Below, in pieces: positions 35,481-44,156 of a stretch of 64,000 nt of DNA. The position numbers and the translations under genes are program-made. Where the stretch lies: the NCBI GenBank assembly GCA_031286695.1, contig JAITTY010000008.1, positions 1-64,000 of the forward strand, in the 5' to 3' direction. Under the pieces are notes generated by a model. That model was not told the origin of the DNA. It made no database searches and worked only from the letters and a program-made list of their open reading frames with translations. The stretch's first letter is position 1, and each line of letters begins with the position of its first letter. This DNA is from Sphingobacterium sp. GTDB taxonomy: Bacteria > Bacteroidota > Bacteroidia > Sphingobacteriales > Sphingobacteriaceae.

Positions 35481-36167
35481 ATGCAGGATATTCGAATATA
35501 TATAGCCGAACAGCGGGGGGAAACATCCATGGGAACAACTATTGTCCGTAGCACGCTCAATTATGGCTCCTTTGTTTCTCCCCATCGTGCGGCAATCGGC
35601 CAGCTCCAACAGGTCAATACTTGGGAAGTAACGCCAAATGGAGACCTGGATCTTCCGTTAATTAAATCTACTTCGTCGGTGTTAATCCCCTTAGTTGGCG
35701 ACCTTTCAATCACCGTTGATGGCGAAGCTTATTCAGTACCTGTAGGAACCGCTTTTATAAAGCATTCAGAGAAAAATAAAATTTTAAATATTAAAGCATT
35801 AAACGAGTCCAACACCGCAATCACATTTCAGGAATTTACTTTTTCTACCTCAACTTACAGCCCTACACTACCTCATATTGTGGATCTACCACTTGCTGCT
35901 TCATTTGAAAAAAATAAAATGCATCCTGTATACACCGAATTAGCTGCTGACTTTCAGCTCTATTTCGGTGCTTTTATCGGGAAACATGATTTTGAGTTGC
36001 AGATTGGAAGTATTCACAAAAGAGCTTTTGCTTTTGTGCTAGATGGTAACATTGAGGTGGAAGAACGTATTCTTTATCCATTTGATAGTCTTTATTTACC
36101 AGACTCAAAAAGCTTAGATATCGAATGCTTATCGGCAACTGGCCTTTTGGTGGTTTTGTGTTTTTAA
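35481..36167 (+). CDS. Pirin-like / YhaK-type bicupin
   Basis: A 228-residue protein aligning in outline with redox-sensitive bicupins and pirins. The N-terminal IYIAEQRGETSMGTTIVRSTLNYGSF corresponds to their RAxERG...HTFSF opening, so I keep the full start at 35481. First cupin about 15-130 (LIPLVGDLSITVDGEAYSVPVGTA), second about 140-228. The usual metal-binding His pairs of pirin (HPHRG) are not seen, so quercetinase activity is doubtful. It lies 9 bp after the intradiol dioxygenase and is probably cotranscribed. Confidence 0.6.
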   Translation: MQDIRIYIAEQRGETSMGTTIVRSTLNYGSFVSPHRAAIGQLQQVNTWEVTPNGDLDLPLIKSTSSVLIPLVGDLSITVDGEAYSVPVGTAFIKHSEKNKILNIKALNESNTAITFQEFTFSTSTYSPTLPHIVDLPLAASFEKNKMHPVYTELAADFQLYFGAFIGKHDFELQIGSIHKRAFAFVLDGNIEVEERILYPFDSLYLPDSKSLDIECLSATGLLVVLCF

Positions 36168-36197
36168 GTCCTTAATTCTGATCGGATAATCTGATGA

Positions 36198-36932
36198 TCA
36201 GTCATCATTTAACCCAAGTTCAGCAATCATCCCTTTATAATTATTCAAAAAATATTTATAGAGCCGAAATTGTTCAGTCTCTTCATAATTTACCAGTCTT
36301 AAACCAAAAGCAGATACCGTATAAATCTCTGCTGCGGGATAAGCCAGTAAAATTGGCGAGTGGGTTGCAATAATAAACTGTGATTTCTTATCGATCAAAT
36401 GTTTCATTCGAGTGAGCAGCTGTAATTGACTATTGATTGACAGTGCAGATTCGGGTTCATCAAGCAAGTATAAACCCCTTCCTGAAAAGCGCATATTCAT
36501 CAGATTTAGAAAACTCTCGCCGTGAGAACATTCATGAAGAGAGCCGCCATAATTATTCCGTAATCTTTCAGGCTCATCTAAAAATACTTGGTCTACTTCC
36601 GTTGCAACATTATAAAAACTTTCGGCCCTCAAGAAAAAACCATCTGTCTCACGGTAGGCTGTACGGACAACTTGCAGGTCGTTGAAAAGTTCAGAATGGG
36701 AATCTCTGGTACGAAAATTAAAATTTCGTGTCCCTCCCTCTGGATTAAATCCAGCATTGATGGCAATTGCTTCCACCAACGTTGATTTACCAGAGCCATT
36801 TTCACCCGTAATAAATGTAATTGGAGTCCGAAATCTCAACTCATGCAGATTCAATATTGAGTTAATATTAAAAGGATATGCTGTACGTTGCTCCAGCGGC
36901 TTTCTATTTCTTATGGAATGAATATAATGCAT
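36198..36932 (-). CDS. AAA-type ATPase, ABC/RecF-like (COG3910)
   Basis: A 244-residue soluble ATPase with Walker A in ITGENGSGKSTLVEAIA near 40-56, an ABC-like signature LHECSHGESFLNLM near 131-144, Walker B in GLYLLDEPESALS near 152-164, and a switch His in FIIATHSPILLAYP near 185-198. Single-domain proteins of this kind are annotated as predicted ATPases of unknown role; some partner with nucleases, none is adjacent. It ends 31 bp from the convergent bicupin gene. Confidence 0.8.
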   Translation of the reverse strand: MHYIHSIRNRKPLEQRTAYPFNINSILNLHELRFRTPITFITGENGSGKSTLVEAIAINAGFNPEGGTRNFNFRTRDSHSELFNDLQVVRTAYRETDGFFLRAESFYNVATEVDQVFLDEPERLRNNYGGSLHECSHGESFLNLMNMRFSGRGLYLLDEPESALSINSQLQLLTRMKHLIDKKSQFIIATHSPILLAYPAAEIYTVSAFGLRLVNYEETEQFRLYKYFLNNYKGMIAELGLNDD

Positions 36933-36957
36933 AGAAAATGTAAATAAATAAAGAGTT

Positions 36958-37455
36958 TTAAACAGCTTTGATCGATTTTATAATATAGTAGATGACGGGC
37001 ACAAAAACCGATAACAGTACAAAGGGCAAAAACCAAGATCCCAATCCTTCCGAAGTTGCTGAGGTATTGGGAATAGATTTAAAGGCGATGATCCCAAAAA
37101 TAACGACCACGATAAACTTTAAATATCGTATTAAGCGGCTCGCAACAGTATACTGTTGTGAAGCATTTTCTTCCGTAATCTTTACTGGATAATTGAGTAG
37201 ATGCGGAAATCTATTGATGATGGTCATTGCTATGTATAAAACAGTAGCAATGAGAGGAAGCATCAATAGGATTGACTTTGGACCGAATTTGTCAACCTTT
37301 CCTTCTACATTATAATGTACTGGAACAATTTCAGGCAATTTATTGTAGTTAATAGTAATCATATACCACAATAAAAACAAGGAGAACCAGCCTAGGAGTT
37401 CCAATATGCTATCGCCTACTGTAAGTTTGAGTTTTATTCTTGGTCGACCATTCAT
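36958..37455 (-). CDS. DUF1648 membrane protein
   Basis: A 165-residue protein with four hydrophobic helices (about 17-33, 60-80, 105-124, 135-158). The segment LPEIVPVHYNVEGKVDKFGPKS near 38-59 is the DUF1648 signature (a conserved P-x-H-x-x-x-G-x-D/V loop). Function unknown; family members sit beside SdpI-type immunity proteins in other bacteria. It ends 25 bp upstream of the ATPase start, on the same strand, so the two may be cotranscribed. Confidence 0.7.
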   Translation of the reverse strand: MNGRPRIKLKLTVGDSILELLGWFSLFLLWYMITINYNKLPEIVPVHYNVEGKVDKFGPKSILLMLPLIATVLYIAMTIINRFPHLLNYPVKITEENASQQYTVASRLIRYLKFIVVVIFGIIAFKSIPNTSATSEGLGSWFLPFVLLSVFVPVIYYIIKSIKAV

Positions 37456-37633
37456 AATTAAATTGACTATTTTTTTCTTGGCTTCATAAATGGACTATCC
37501 TGATTTTAACCTGATTCTCACTAAGTTAAGAAAGATCGACGTACAATACAATATGAGCCTTTGCCCAGAATCTTGAATTATAGGTTGCAATTAAGGTCGA
37601 TAATTAAGTGCTTGGTGTAAATACAGTGCATAA

Positions 37634-37662
37634 AAAAGTGAAGAGCTTGACTCTTCACTTTT
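37634..37662 (-). terminator. Terminator of the argG-argC operon
   Basis: AAAAGTGAAGAG (37634-37645) pairs with CTCTTCACTTTT (37651-37662) around CTTGA. On the minus strand it follows argC by about 70 nt and has a T-run. Confidence 0.8.
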
Positions 37663-37729
37663 CCACACGATGTTAATAACTATGTTAATAACATTATTTC
37701 GCTTATAAGGTTATCCTATAGATGATACG

Positions 37730-38743
37730 TTAAAAACCAACGCTCTTCAAATTCAATCCCGTGCGTTCATCTAAACCGAACATCAAGTTCATATTTTGCA
37801 CCGCCTGTCCAGATGCACCTTTCAGCAGATTGTCTGTTGCATTTAAAATAAGCAGCTTATTTCCATGCTTTTCGAGGTGGATAATACTTTTATTTGTATT
37901 GACCACCTGCTTGAGGTCGATATTTTTTTTGCTGACATGCGTAAAAGGGTGAGCTGCATAATACGTATCATATAATTCGTAAGCCTGCTCTTCAGACAAG
38001 TCTGTATCAACATAAATTGCCGAGAAAATTCCTCTGGCAAAATCGCCACGTTGCGGAACAAAATTAATTTTTTCAGCAGCACGTTCAAGCAATGAATTTT
38101 CGGAAATAGGTAGAAAACCTGTTTGCAGCTGATCCAAGGACTCTGAAATTTCCTGCAAATGCTGATGTTCAAAAGATTTGTAAGCAGAAAGATTATTGTT
38201 ACGCCAAGAGAAATGGGTCGTTGCTCCGGGTTTCTGTCCCGCTCCTGTGGATCCGGTTGTTGCATTGACATGAATCTGATGCGGCAACAAACCTTTACTA
38301 GCCAGTGGCAATAGCGCCAACTGTATGTTTGTTGCAAAACATCCTGGATTAGCAATATATTGAGCCGTCTTGATTGCTTCCTTGTTTAGTTCTGGAAGTC
38401 CGTATACAAATTGTTGTCCTTGATACGCAGTATTTGAACGAAGACGATAATCCTGCGAGAGATCAATAATTTTCACTGAAGCATTCACTGTATTCGCATC
38501 CAAAAATTTACGTGCATCACCATGGCCAACACATAAAAACAAGACATCAACATCCGAATGAAAATCAGAAGAGAAGGTCAATTCAGTATCACCAAATAAA
38601 TCATTGTGTACTTCATATAACTTATTTCCTGCATTGGAAGCACTATTAGCAAATACGATTTCCACCTCAGGATGATAAATCAATACACGTAATAATTCAC
38701 CACCAGTATATCCTGCCGAACCAATTATTCCTACTCTGATCAT
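37730..38743 (-). CDS. argC: N-acyl-gamma-glutamyl-phosphate reductase
   Basis: It reduces N-acylglutamyl-5-phosphate to the semialdehyde in ornithine/arginine synthesis. From ATG 38743 the protein has 337 residues. The NADPH motif GIIGSAGYTGGELLR is near 5-19 and the catalytic Cys is in NPGCFATNIQLALLP near 130-144. The frame is open further upstream to 38803, but the shorter start puts the Rossmann motif at the usual position. In Bacteroidota the acyl group may be acetyl or succinyl; the sequence alone does not tell. It is last of the GNAT-argG-argC operon; argB, argD, argE and the transcarbamylase are not in the window. Confidence 0.9.
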   Translation of the reverse strand: MIRVGIIGSAGYTGGELLRVLIYHPEVEIVFANSASNAGNKLYEVHNDLFGDTELTFSSDFHSDVDVLFLCVGHGDARKFLDANTVNASVKIIDLSQDYRLRSNTAYQGQQFVYGLPELNKEAIKTAQYIANPGCFATNIQLALLPLASKGLLPHQIHVNATTGSTGAGQKPGATTHFSWRNNNLSAYKSFEHQHLQEISESLDQLQTGFLPISENSLLERAAEKINFVPQRGDFARGIFSAIYVDTDLSEEQAYELYDTYYAAHPFTHVSKKNIDLKQVVNTNKSIIHLEKHGNKLLILNATDNLLKGASGQAVQNMNLMFGLDERTGLNLKSVGF

Positions 38744-38848
38744 TTTCTTGAATTTAGTATTTAGGTATGCGTTATCAAATGTTGTGCAATGCATTTTTCT
38801 CAACGGATTTTACCGCAGAAAAAAACACATTGCGTAAACACATGATCT

Positions 38849-40033
38849 TTATTTTTTATTCACTTTGTGCCAAATAATGGTTTGATTTCCAAAAATCTTA
38901 GAGAAACCTTTCACATCATCACCAGTGTAGCCTTTATTCATTTCACCATAGCTACCAAATTTATTGGACATCAGGTCATGTTCAGACTCCACTCCAATGA
39001 CCACAAAGCGGTACGGATGAAGTTCAACAATCACTCGACCAGTAACTGTTTCTTGTGAAGATTGCAAAAATGCCTCAATATCGCGCATAACAGGATCGTG
39101 CATCTGACCTTCGTGCATATAATTTCCATAAAAAGCAGCGATCTGATCTTTCCATGACAGCTGCCATTTGGTCAAGGTATGTTTTTCCAGGGTATGGTGT
39201 GCCTTAATTAAAATGACAGAAGCTGCTGCTTCAAAACCTACACGTCCTTTGATACCAATGATAGTGTCGCCGACGTGGATATCGCGGCCTATACCATACG
39301 GCTGTGCAATTGCCTGCAGTTCTTGAATAACTTTAACGGAAGCCATTTTCTCACCATTTAATGCAACAGGCTCTCCTTTTTCAAAATCTATTGTAATTTG
39401 TTGCGGCTCTGAAGAAGTCACTGGAGTCGGCCAAGCCGATTCAGGCAAATATTGATTAGAAGTCAATGTTTCTGCTCCACCAACAGAAGTACCCCAAAGG
39501 CCTTTGTTGATTGAGTACTTTGCTTTTTCAGCAGAGTATTCTACTCCATGTTTATTCAAATACTCGATTTCGGCTTCACGCGATAATTGCAGATCACGGA
39601 TCGGTGTGATAATTTCGACTCCAGGAATCAAGGTTTGGAAAATCATATCGAAACGTACCTGGTCATTTCCTGCACCTGTAGATCCATGGGCAACACATTC
39701 AGCACCGATTTTCTTTGCGTAGTTTGCAATTGCTGTGGCTTGGCATACACGTTCAGCAGACACTGACAACGGATAAGTCGCATTTTTCAGCACATTGCCA
39801 AAAATCAAAAATTTAATAGTTTCGCGGTAATAGTCTGCCGTCTCGTCTATAGCTGTATGAGATTTCACACCTAATGCATAAGCGCGTTCTTCAATATTTT
39901 TTAATTCTTCATCCGAAAAACCACCTGTATTTACAACGACGGAATGAACTTCTAAACCTAAATCTTGTGTAAGATAGATACAACAAAATGAAGTATCCAA
40001 TCCGCCACTAAATGCTAAAACTACTTTTTTCAT
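38849..40033 (-). CDS. argG: Argininosuccinate synthase
   Basis: It condenses citrulline with aspartate using ATP. The 394 residues have the N-type ATP pyrophosphatase P-loop AFSGGLDTSFC at about 7-17, the family motif AHGSTGAGNDQVRFD near 114-128, and SINKGLWG near 168-175. It lies 105 bp before argC and 161 bp after the GNAT gene on the same strand. Confidence 0.94.
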   Translation of the reverse strand: MKKVVLAFSGGLDTSFCCIYLTQDLGLEVHSVVVNTGGFSDEELKNIEERAYALGVKSHTAIDETADYYRETIKFLIFGNVLKNATYPLSVSAERVCQATAIANYAKKIGAECVAHGSTGAGNDQVRFDMIFQTLIPGVEIITPIRDLQLSREAEIEYLNKHGVEYSAEKAKYSINKGLWGTSVGGAETLTSNQYLPESAWPTPVTSSEPQQITIDFEKGEPVALNGEKMASVKVIQELQAIAQPYGIGRDIHVGDTIIGIKGRVGFEAAASVILIKAHHTLEKHTLTKWQLSWKDQIAAFYGNYMHEGQMHDPVMRDIEAFLQSSQETVTGRVIVELHPYRFVVIGVESEHDLMSNKFGSYGEMNKGYTGDDVKGFSKIFGNQTIIWHKVNKK

Positions 40034-40194
40034 TAGAATGTTATTTTATGAGTGTTTGTTTTCAACGGCTGATTTAAGCTCGTTTCACTCGGTTTTTATT
40101 TTTATGTCGAGCGGACCATGAACAGATCATATTGTTACGAACATATTCACTTACATGCTACGTCTATTTTTAATTTAATCTTTTAAGCCTTCGC

Positions 40195-40911
40195 TTAATA
40201 TCCTTTTGCGACTTTATTATGTTTCGGAAAGTTGACCGCAATAAACTTATTGGCCGATTTCCAAAACTTCGCCTGTATACGCTTTAGCAGAGACTGTTTT
40301 TGCGTAATTCTTTCCAAGCGTTCTTTCGCTTCATGTTTGCGTTGAATCTTTTCTCGCAATTCACGTTCTTTCTCTTCAGGATCCCAAAGCATGGCTGTAC
40401 ACATACAGTTTTTACGGTCCTTACTCATCAGGATCTCATAATTCACACAGCTTTGACAACCTTTCCAAAATTCATCATCTGTCGTCAATTCGGAATATGG
40501 AACGGGCTCATAACCTAATTCTGAATTGATTTTCATCACGGCGAACCCGGTTGTCAAACCAAAGATCTTCGCTTTAGGATATTTCTCACGAGAAAGCTCA
40601 AAGACTCTTTTTTTGATTGCTTTTGCCAAACCGACTTTTCTGAATTCGGGATTGACAATCAGACCTGAGTTAGCGACATAATCACCGTGCCCCCAAGTTT
40701 CTATATAACAAAAACCTGCCCATCGGCCATCTCTATGTAAAGCAATCACTGCTTTACCTTCATTCATCTTGTTGGCAACGTATTCTGGTTTACGACGCGC
40801 AATACCAGTACCACGAGCCTTTGCAGACTCGAACATTTCGTCGCAAATAACCTCCGCATAATGTGCATGCTCAGGTTTAGCCGGGATAATTAAAAAATCT
40901 GATATAGTCAT
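40195..40911 (-). CDS. GNAT acetyltransferase of the arginine operon, with Cys cluster
   Basis: A 238-residue protein. An N-terminal GNAT domain covers about 1-150, with the acyl-CoA loop region VNPEFRKVGLAKAIKKRVFE near 90-109. A unique tail follows: a CQSC pair and CMC pair (about 134-160, possible metal site) and a highly basic helical C-terminus (about 165-238, QRKHEAKERLERI). As the first gene of a run with argG and argC it is a candidate for the missing first enzyme, an N-acylglutamate synthase, since no argA or argJ is seen here; this is inference. The operon appears to have an Arg-rich leader peptide. Confidence 0.65.
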   Translation of the reverse strand: MTISDFLIIPAKPEHAHYAEVICDEMFESAKARGTGIARRKPEYVANKMNEGKAVIALHRDGRWAGFCYIETWGHGDYVANSGLIVNPEFRKVGLAKAIKKRVFELSREKYPKAKIFGLTTGFAVMKINSELGYEPVPYSELTTDDEFWKGCQSCVNYEILMSKDRKNCMCTAMLWDPEEKERELREKIQRKHEAKERLERITQKQSLLKRIQAKFWKSANKFIAVNFPKHNKVAKGY

Positions 40912-41024
40912 TGACTTACGACCCTAATAATAAAACAACAACTACTGTCGTGTTTTGTTACTAAATAAATTAAAATAATGGATTCAAAACCATCGGACAA
41001 TCATGGTCTTGCTTGGAAAGATTC

Positions 41025-41051
41025 ACTACCTCAAATCAAGCCCGAGGTAGT
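41025..41051 (-). promoter_or_regulatory. Leader hairpin overlapping the end of the Arg-rich frame
   Basis: On the minus strand ACTACCTC (41051-41044) pairs perfectly with GAGGTAGT (41032-41025) around an 11-nt loop holding the leader-peptide stop codon (41038-41036). A ribosome halted at the tandem Arg codons 37-38 (41062-41057) would cover the 5' arm. A second, weak hairpin ACCAT/ATGGT (41007-40989) followed by TTTT lies downstream. Suggests an attenuator; the terminator half is weak. Confidence 0.45.
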
Positions 41052-41170
41052 ATAGGTCGTCGGAGGCGTAAAACAGGTATTTCTACAAAAATGAAAGCAC
41101 AAAAAACCTTCCTCATAAACTTCTCAAAAGTTTGAGTATAAGAATAATCGTTCTTTTTGTTCTGTTTCAT
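41036..41170 (-). CDS. Putative arginine leader peptide (44 codons)
   Basis: An ATG frame of 44 residues starting about 30 nt after the predicted RNA start and ending 125 bp before the GNAT gene of the arginine operon. The N-terminal half is polar (MKQNKKNDYSYTQTFEKF), the middle hydrophobic, and the end reads VLRLRRPILPRA. Arg codons stand at positions 35, 37, 38 and 43 (CGC, CGA, CGA, CGG) plus AGG at 20. Four Arg in nine codons next to a hairpin is the hallmark of ribosome-mediated attenuation leaders such as those of his and trp operons. Coding is inferred from position and composition; no homologue is known to me. Confidence 0.5.
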   Translation of the reverse strand: MKQNKKNDYSYTQTFEKFMRKVFCAFIFVEIPVLRLRRPILPRA

Positions 41171-41203
41171 TTTTTAATGCGCTGTCAATTGTTTCTGACG
41201 ATG

Positions 41204-41211
41204 CAAATGTA
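41204..41211 (-). promoter_or_regulatory. -7 box of the arginine operon promoter
   Basis: On the minus strand TACATTTG (41211-41204). The nearest TTG (41237-41235) is 23 bp upstream, wider than consensus. The predicted start is near 41199, placing the 44-codon leader frame 29 nt into the RNA. Confidence 0.45.
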
Positions 41212-41474
41212 TAAAAATATTTTTTTCTTTTCCACAATATTCTCATTGATTTTTTGCAAAAATTAAAAATTTACAATCCCCCATCAAAACCTCCCTGTAA
41301 GCTTCATTTTCAAGCAATTAATCCACAACAAGTCGGTATTAGACCACTCACATTAGCGATATTAATTTGACAATAAAACGGATAAAGGTTTAAGGCTTTA
41401 TCAATTGAAATTGTTGTTTTTTTTATCGGTTCGTTATTTTTAGTCAAAAACGATACTTTTGTAGGGATCATTTA

Positions 41475-41750
41475 ATGGAGAATAGTATGTCACCGAGTTT
41501 AATTTTCTATCTTATTTTTGCTGTCCCTTACATTATCTTTATGTATTGGCTAGTCAAACAGGACAAACATAAATATGCCTGGGGAATAGCAATCATTACT
41601 ATTGTTGCCCTATTAGCGATCTACGTATCGCAGAAAGCCAGTAAAGTGGCCATGGACAATTATCAACAGCATCAGATCGATTCTAGAGAGATCGAGCGGG
41701 AAGAACGTTTACAAAAACAACAGGATAGCATTAATCATGCTCAACAATAA
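41475..41750 (+). CDS. Small membrane protein
   Basis: A 91-residue protein with two transmembrane helices (about 8-26 and 34-52) and a charged helical C-terminal tail (REIEREERLQKQQ) that may form a coiled coil in the cytoplasm. No family recognised. It is flanked by its own promoter (-7 box 41454-41461) and a strong terminator, so it is a single-gene unit. Confidence 0.6.
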   Translation: MENSMSPSLIFYLIFAVPYIIFMYWLVKQDKHKYAWGIAIITIVALLAIYVSQKASKVAMDNYQQHQIDSREIEREERLQKQQDSINHAQQ

Positions 41751-41779
41751 AAAAGCGGCTAATGCCGCTTTTTTATTGT
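41746..41779. terminator. Bidirectional terminator, 15-bp stem
   Basis: CAATAAAAAAGCGGC (41746-41760) and GCCGCTTTTTTATTG (41765-41779) around TAAT. It serves the small membrane protein and the convergent S9 peptidase and overlaps both gene ends. Confidence 0.85.
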
Positions 41780-43881
41780 TCGTTTGTATAATTTGGAATA
41801 ATACCTTCTAATTTAAAGAGAAAAGCATATTCCAGTGCAATTTCTTTTAAGTAATCAAATCGACCAGATGCCCCACCGTGGCCATAATCCATATCTGTTT
41901 TTAACAGTAAAACCGCGTCTCCGGTTTTAGTTGCTCTAAGTTTAGCCACCCATTTTGCTGGTTCAAAATACTGTACCTGGCTATCGTGTAGCCCTGTTGT
42001 AACCAATAAATTGGGATATTCCTTCGCCTGGATATTTTCGTAAGGAGAATATGCTTTCATATAGAAATAAGCTTCACTTTCATTCGGATTCCCCCATTCA
42101 TCATACTCATTTGTGGTCAATGGTATTGTGTCATCCAACATGGTATTCACGACATCCACAAACGGCACCTGAGCGATGATACCATGATATTGCTCGGGCG
42201 CAATATTAGCAACTACTCCCATTAGCAGACCTCCAGCACTACCTCCCTGCGCATAGAGATGTTCCGATGTACAATAATGCTGTTCAATCAGATATTTACC
42301 ACAATCCACAAAATCGTAAAAGGTATTCATCTTGCGCATCATTTTTCCATCTTCATACCATTGACGCCCCATTTCCTCTCCCCCTCTAATATGTGCCAGG
42401 GCATAAATAAATCCACGATCCAGCAAACTCAGCCGATTGCTTGAAAAAGTAGGATCCATCGAAGCCCCATAGGAACCATATGCATATTGCAATAACGGTG
42501 CTGTACCATCAAGTTTGGTCCCTTTCTTGTAGACAATAGATATCGGCACCTGAACACCATCTCTTGCAGTGGCAAAGATACGTTCCGTGATATAGGCCGT
42601 TTGGTCATATCCGCCCAAAACCTCCTGTTGCTTTAATAAGACTTTCTGTTGGTCGGCCATATCATACTCATAAACCGAACTCGGTGTCACTAGGGAGGTA
42701 TAACCGTACCGCAACTTCTGGCTATTATATTCCACATTGATGGCCGGATATACTGTATAAGCCACTTCTCCAAAATCCAAGTAATGTTGCTGCTGACTAC
42801 TTAGGTTATAAATGGCCAATTGAGTCAGTCCATTTTTCCGTTCGGCAATCGCCAGAAAATCCTTAAACTCTTCGATATCGCTGACCAGTACATCTGGACG
42901 GTGATCCATAAATATCTGCCAGCTGCTGCGCTCTGTCTGATCTAAAGGACATTGCATAATGCGGAAATTGATAGCCTCGTCATTGGTCAGAATTAAGAAC
43001 CTGTCTTCCAGGGCAATGACAGAATAAAGTACATCCTGCATCCTTGGCTGAAAGACGCGAAACTCGGTCTGCGGAAAATCAGCATCCAATAACCAAATTT
43101 CGGAGGACAAGGTTCCTTCCGAATTGATGATAATATATTTTCCATTTTTCGATTTACCGACTGCGATATAATTTGTATTATCTTTTTCCTCATAGACCAA
43201 CACATCTGCTGCGGGGTCACTGCCTAATACATGCCGCATAATCTTTTCGCTAAGCAAAGTCACAGGATTCTTAGCGGTATAAAAAAGTGTAAGATTGTCA
43301 TTTCCCCAGATTGCTGCACCCTCGGTATTCTTTATTTGATCGGGGTAGATTTCTCCCGTCTCCAGATTCTTTATATAAATGGTATATTCCCTCCGGGATA
43401 CGGTATCCACACTAAAAGCAAGCAAACGATTGTCCGGACTGACCGAAAATCCCTTTGCTGTATAATATGCATGTCCATCGGCAAGCCGGTCAATATCCAA
43501 TAACAATTCTTCCTCAGCCTCAAGCGTACCCTTTTTACGACAGAACTTGAAATATTGGTTTCCCTCTTCAGTTCGGCTATAATAGTAGTAGCCATTTTTG
43601 TAATAAGGCACCGACTCGTCCTTTTCTTTAATACGAGATTTTAATTCATGAAAAAGATTTTCCTGCAAGTCGGCAGTATCTTCAAGCATCGAGTTGGTAT
43701 AAGCATTCTCTTTTTCAAGATAATCGATAACCTCCTGTGATTTTTCGCCCTTCTTAAAATAATCAATCATCCAGTAATAATCGTCTTGAACAGTGTCATC
43801 GTGTATCTTTCTAATATGGGGATAAATACCCGCTTTTGGGGCCATCACATTAGGCCAATGTATTTTCTTATTTTGTTGCAT
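41773..43881 (-). CDS. ptrB: Oligopeptidase B-like prolyl oligopeptidase (S9A)
   Basis: A 702-residue serine peptidase that would cleave short peptides after basic residues. The N-terminal beta-propeller covers about 1-410 (opening PHIRKIHDDTVQDDYYWM). The alpha/beta-hydrolase domain follows, with the nucleophile in YAQGGSAGGLLMGVVANIAP (Ser about 547), the Asp in LVTTGLHDSQVQYFEP and the His in DMDYGHGGASGRFD. No signal peptide, so probably cytoplasmic. The length matches oligopeptidase B. Confidence 0.85.
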   Translation of the reverse strand: MQQNKKIHWPNVMAPKAGIYPHIRKIHDDTVQDDYYWMIDYFKKGEKSQEVIDYLEKENAYTNSMLEDTADLQENLFHELKSRIKEKDESVPYYKNGYYYYSRTEEGNQYFKFCRKKGTLEAEEELLLDIDRLADGHAYYTAKGFSVSPDNRLLAFSVDTVSRREYTIYIKNLETGEIYPDQIKNTEGAAIWGNDNLTLFYTAKNPVTLLSEKIMRHVLGSDPAADVLVYEEKDNTNYIAVGKSKNGKYIIINSEGTLSSEIWLLDADFPQTEFRVFQPRMQDVLYSVIALEDRFLILTNDEAINFRIMQCPLDQTERSSWQIFMDHRPDVLVSDIEEFKDFLAIAERKNGLTQLAIYNLSSQQQHYLDFGEVAYTVYPAINVEYNSQKLRYGYTSLVTPSSVYEYDMADQQKVLLKQQEVLGGYDQTAYITERIFATARDGVQVPISIVYKKGTKLDGTAPLLQYAYGSYGASMDPTFSSNRLSLLDRGFIYALAHIRGGEEMGRQWYEDGKMMRKMNTFYDFVDCGKYLIEQHYCTSEHLYAQGGSAGGLLMGVVANIAPEQYHGIIAQVPFVDVVNTMLDDTIPLTTNEYDEWGNPNESEAYFYMKAYSPYENIQAKEYPNLLVTTGLHDSQVQYFEPAKWVAKLRATKTGDAVLLLKTDMDYGHGGASGRFDYLKEIALEYAFLFKLEGIIPNYTNEQ

Positions 43882-44156
43882 TCGCTATCTTTTACGCTAT
43901 TCTATTCATACTATTCTTGGCATCCTGTTATTTGGATCATCCAAATAAAACAAGATCATTTTTAGAAATGCTTTCAATTTAAGATATTTCGTCAAAAGTT
44001 TGACTAGGTATGTGCATTATAAACACTTTTAATAAAAATTAACAGTTCAGAAGAGTCATTAGCATTATCTTTGCTATTCTTTATAGCAGGGAATAACCGA
44101 GCTTGCACATGCATGACAACAATTTAAAATAAACACAGGTGAATAACTATTTACAT

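Larger units (their letters stand above)
40912..41474. other. 563-bp region holding the arginine-operon leader and two promoters
   Basis: No long gene. On the minus strand it holds a -7 box, a 44-codon Arg-rich frame and a hairpin ahead of the GNAT gene (separate entries). On the plus strand TACTTTTG (41454-41461) is the -7 box of the small membrane protein starting at 41475, giving a leader of roughly 9 nt. Nothing else was recognised in 41220-41450. Confidence 0.6.

Noticed and set aside
40976..41010. tRNA T-arm-like sequence GGTTTTGAATCC on the minus strand in the arg leader.
   Set aside because: No acceptor stem, anticodon arm or D-arm at suitable distances; it lies between the leader hairpin and the GNAT start.
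43371..43595. Open frame opposite the other-strand reading of the S9 peptidase region.
   Set aside because: Overlaps the peptidase gene in another frame on the same strand, with no supporting signals.
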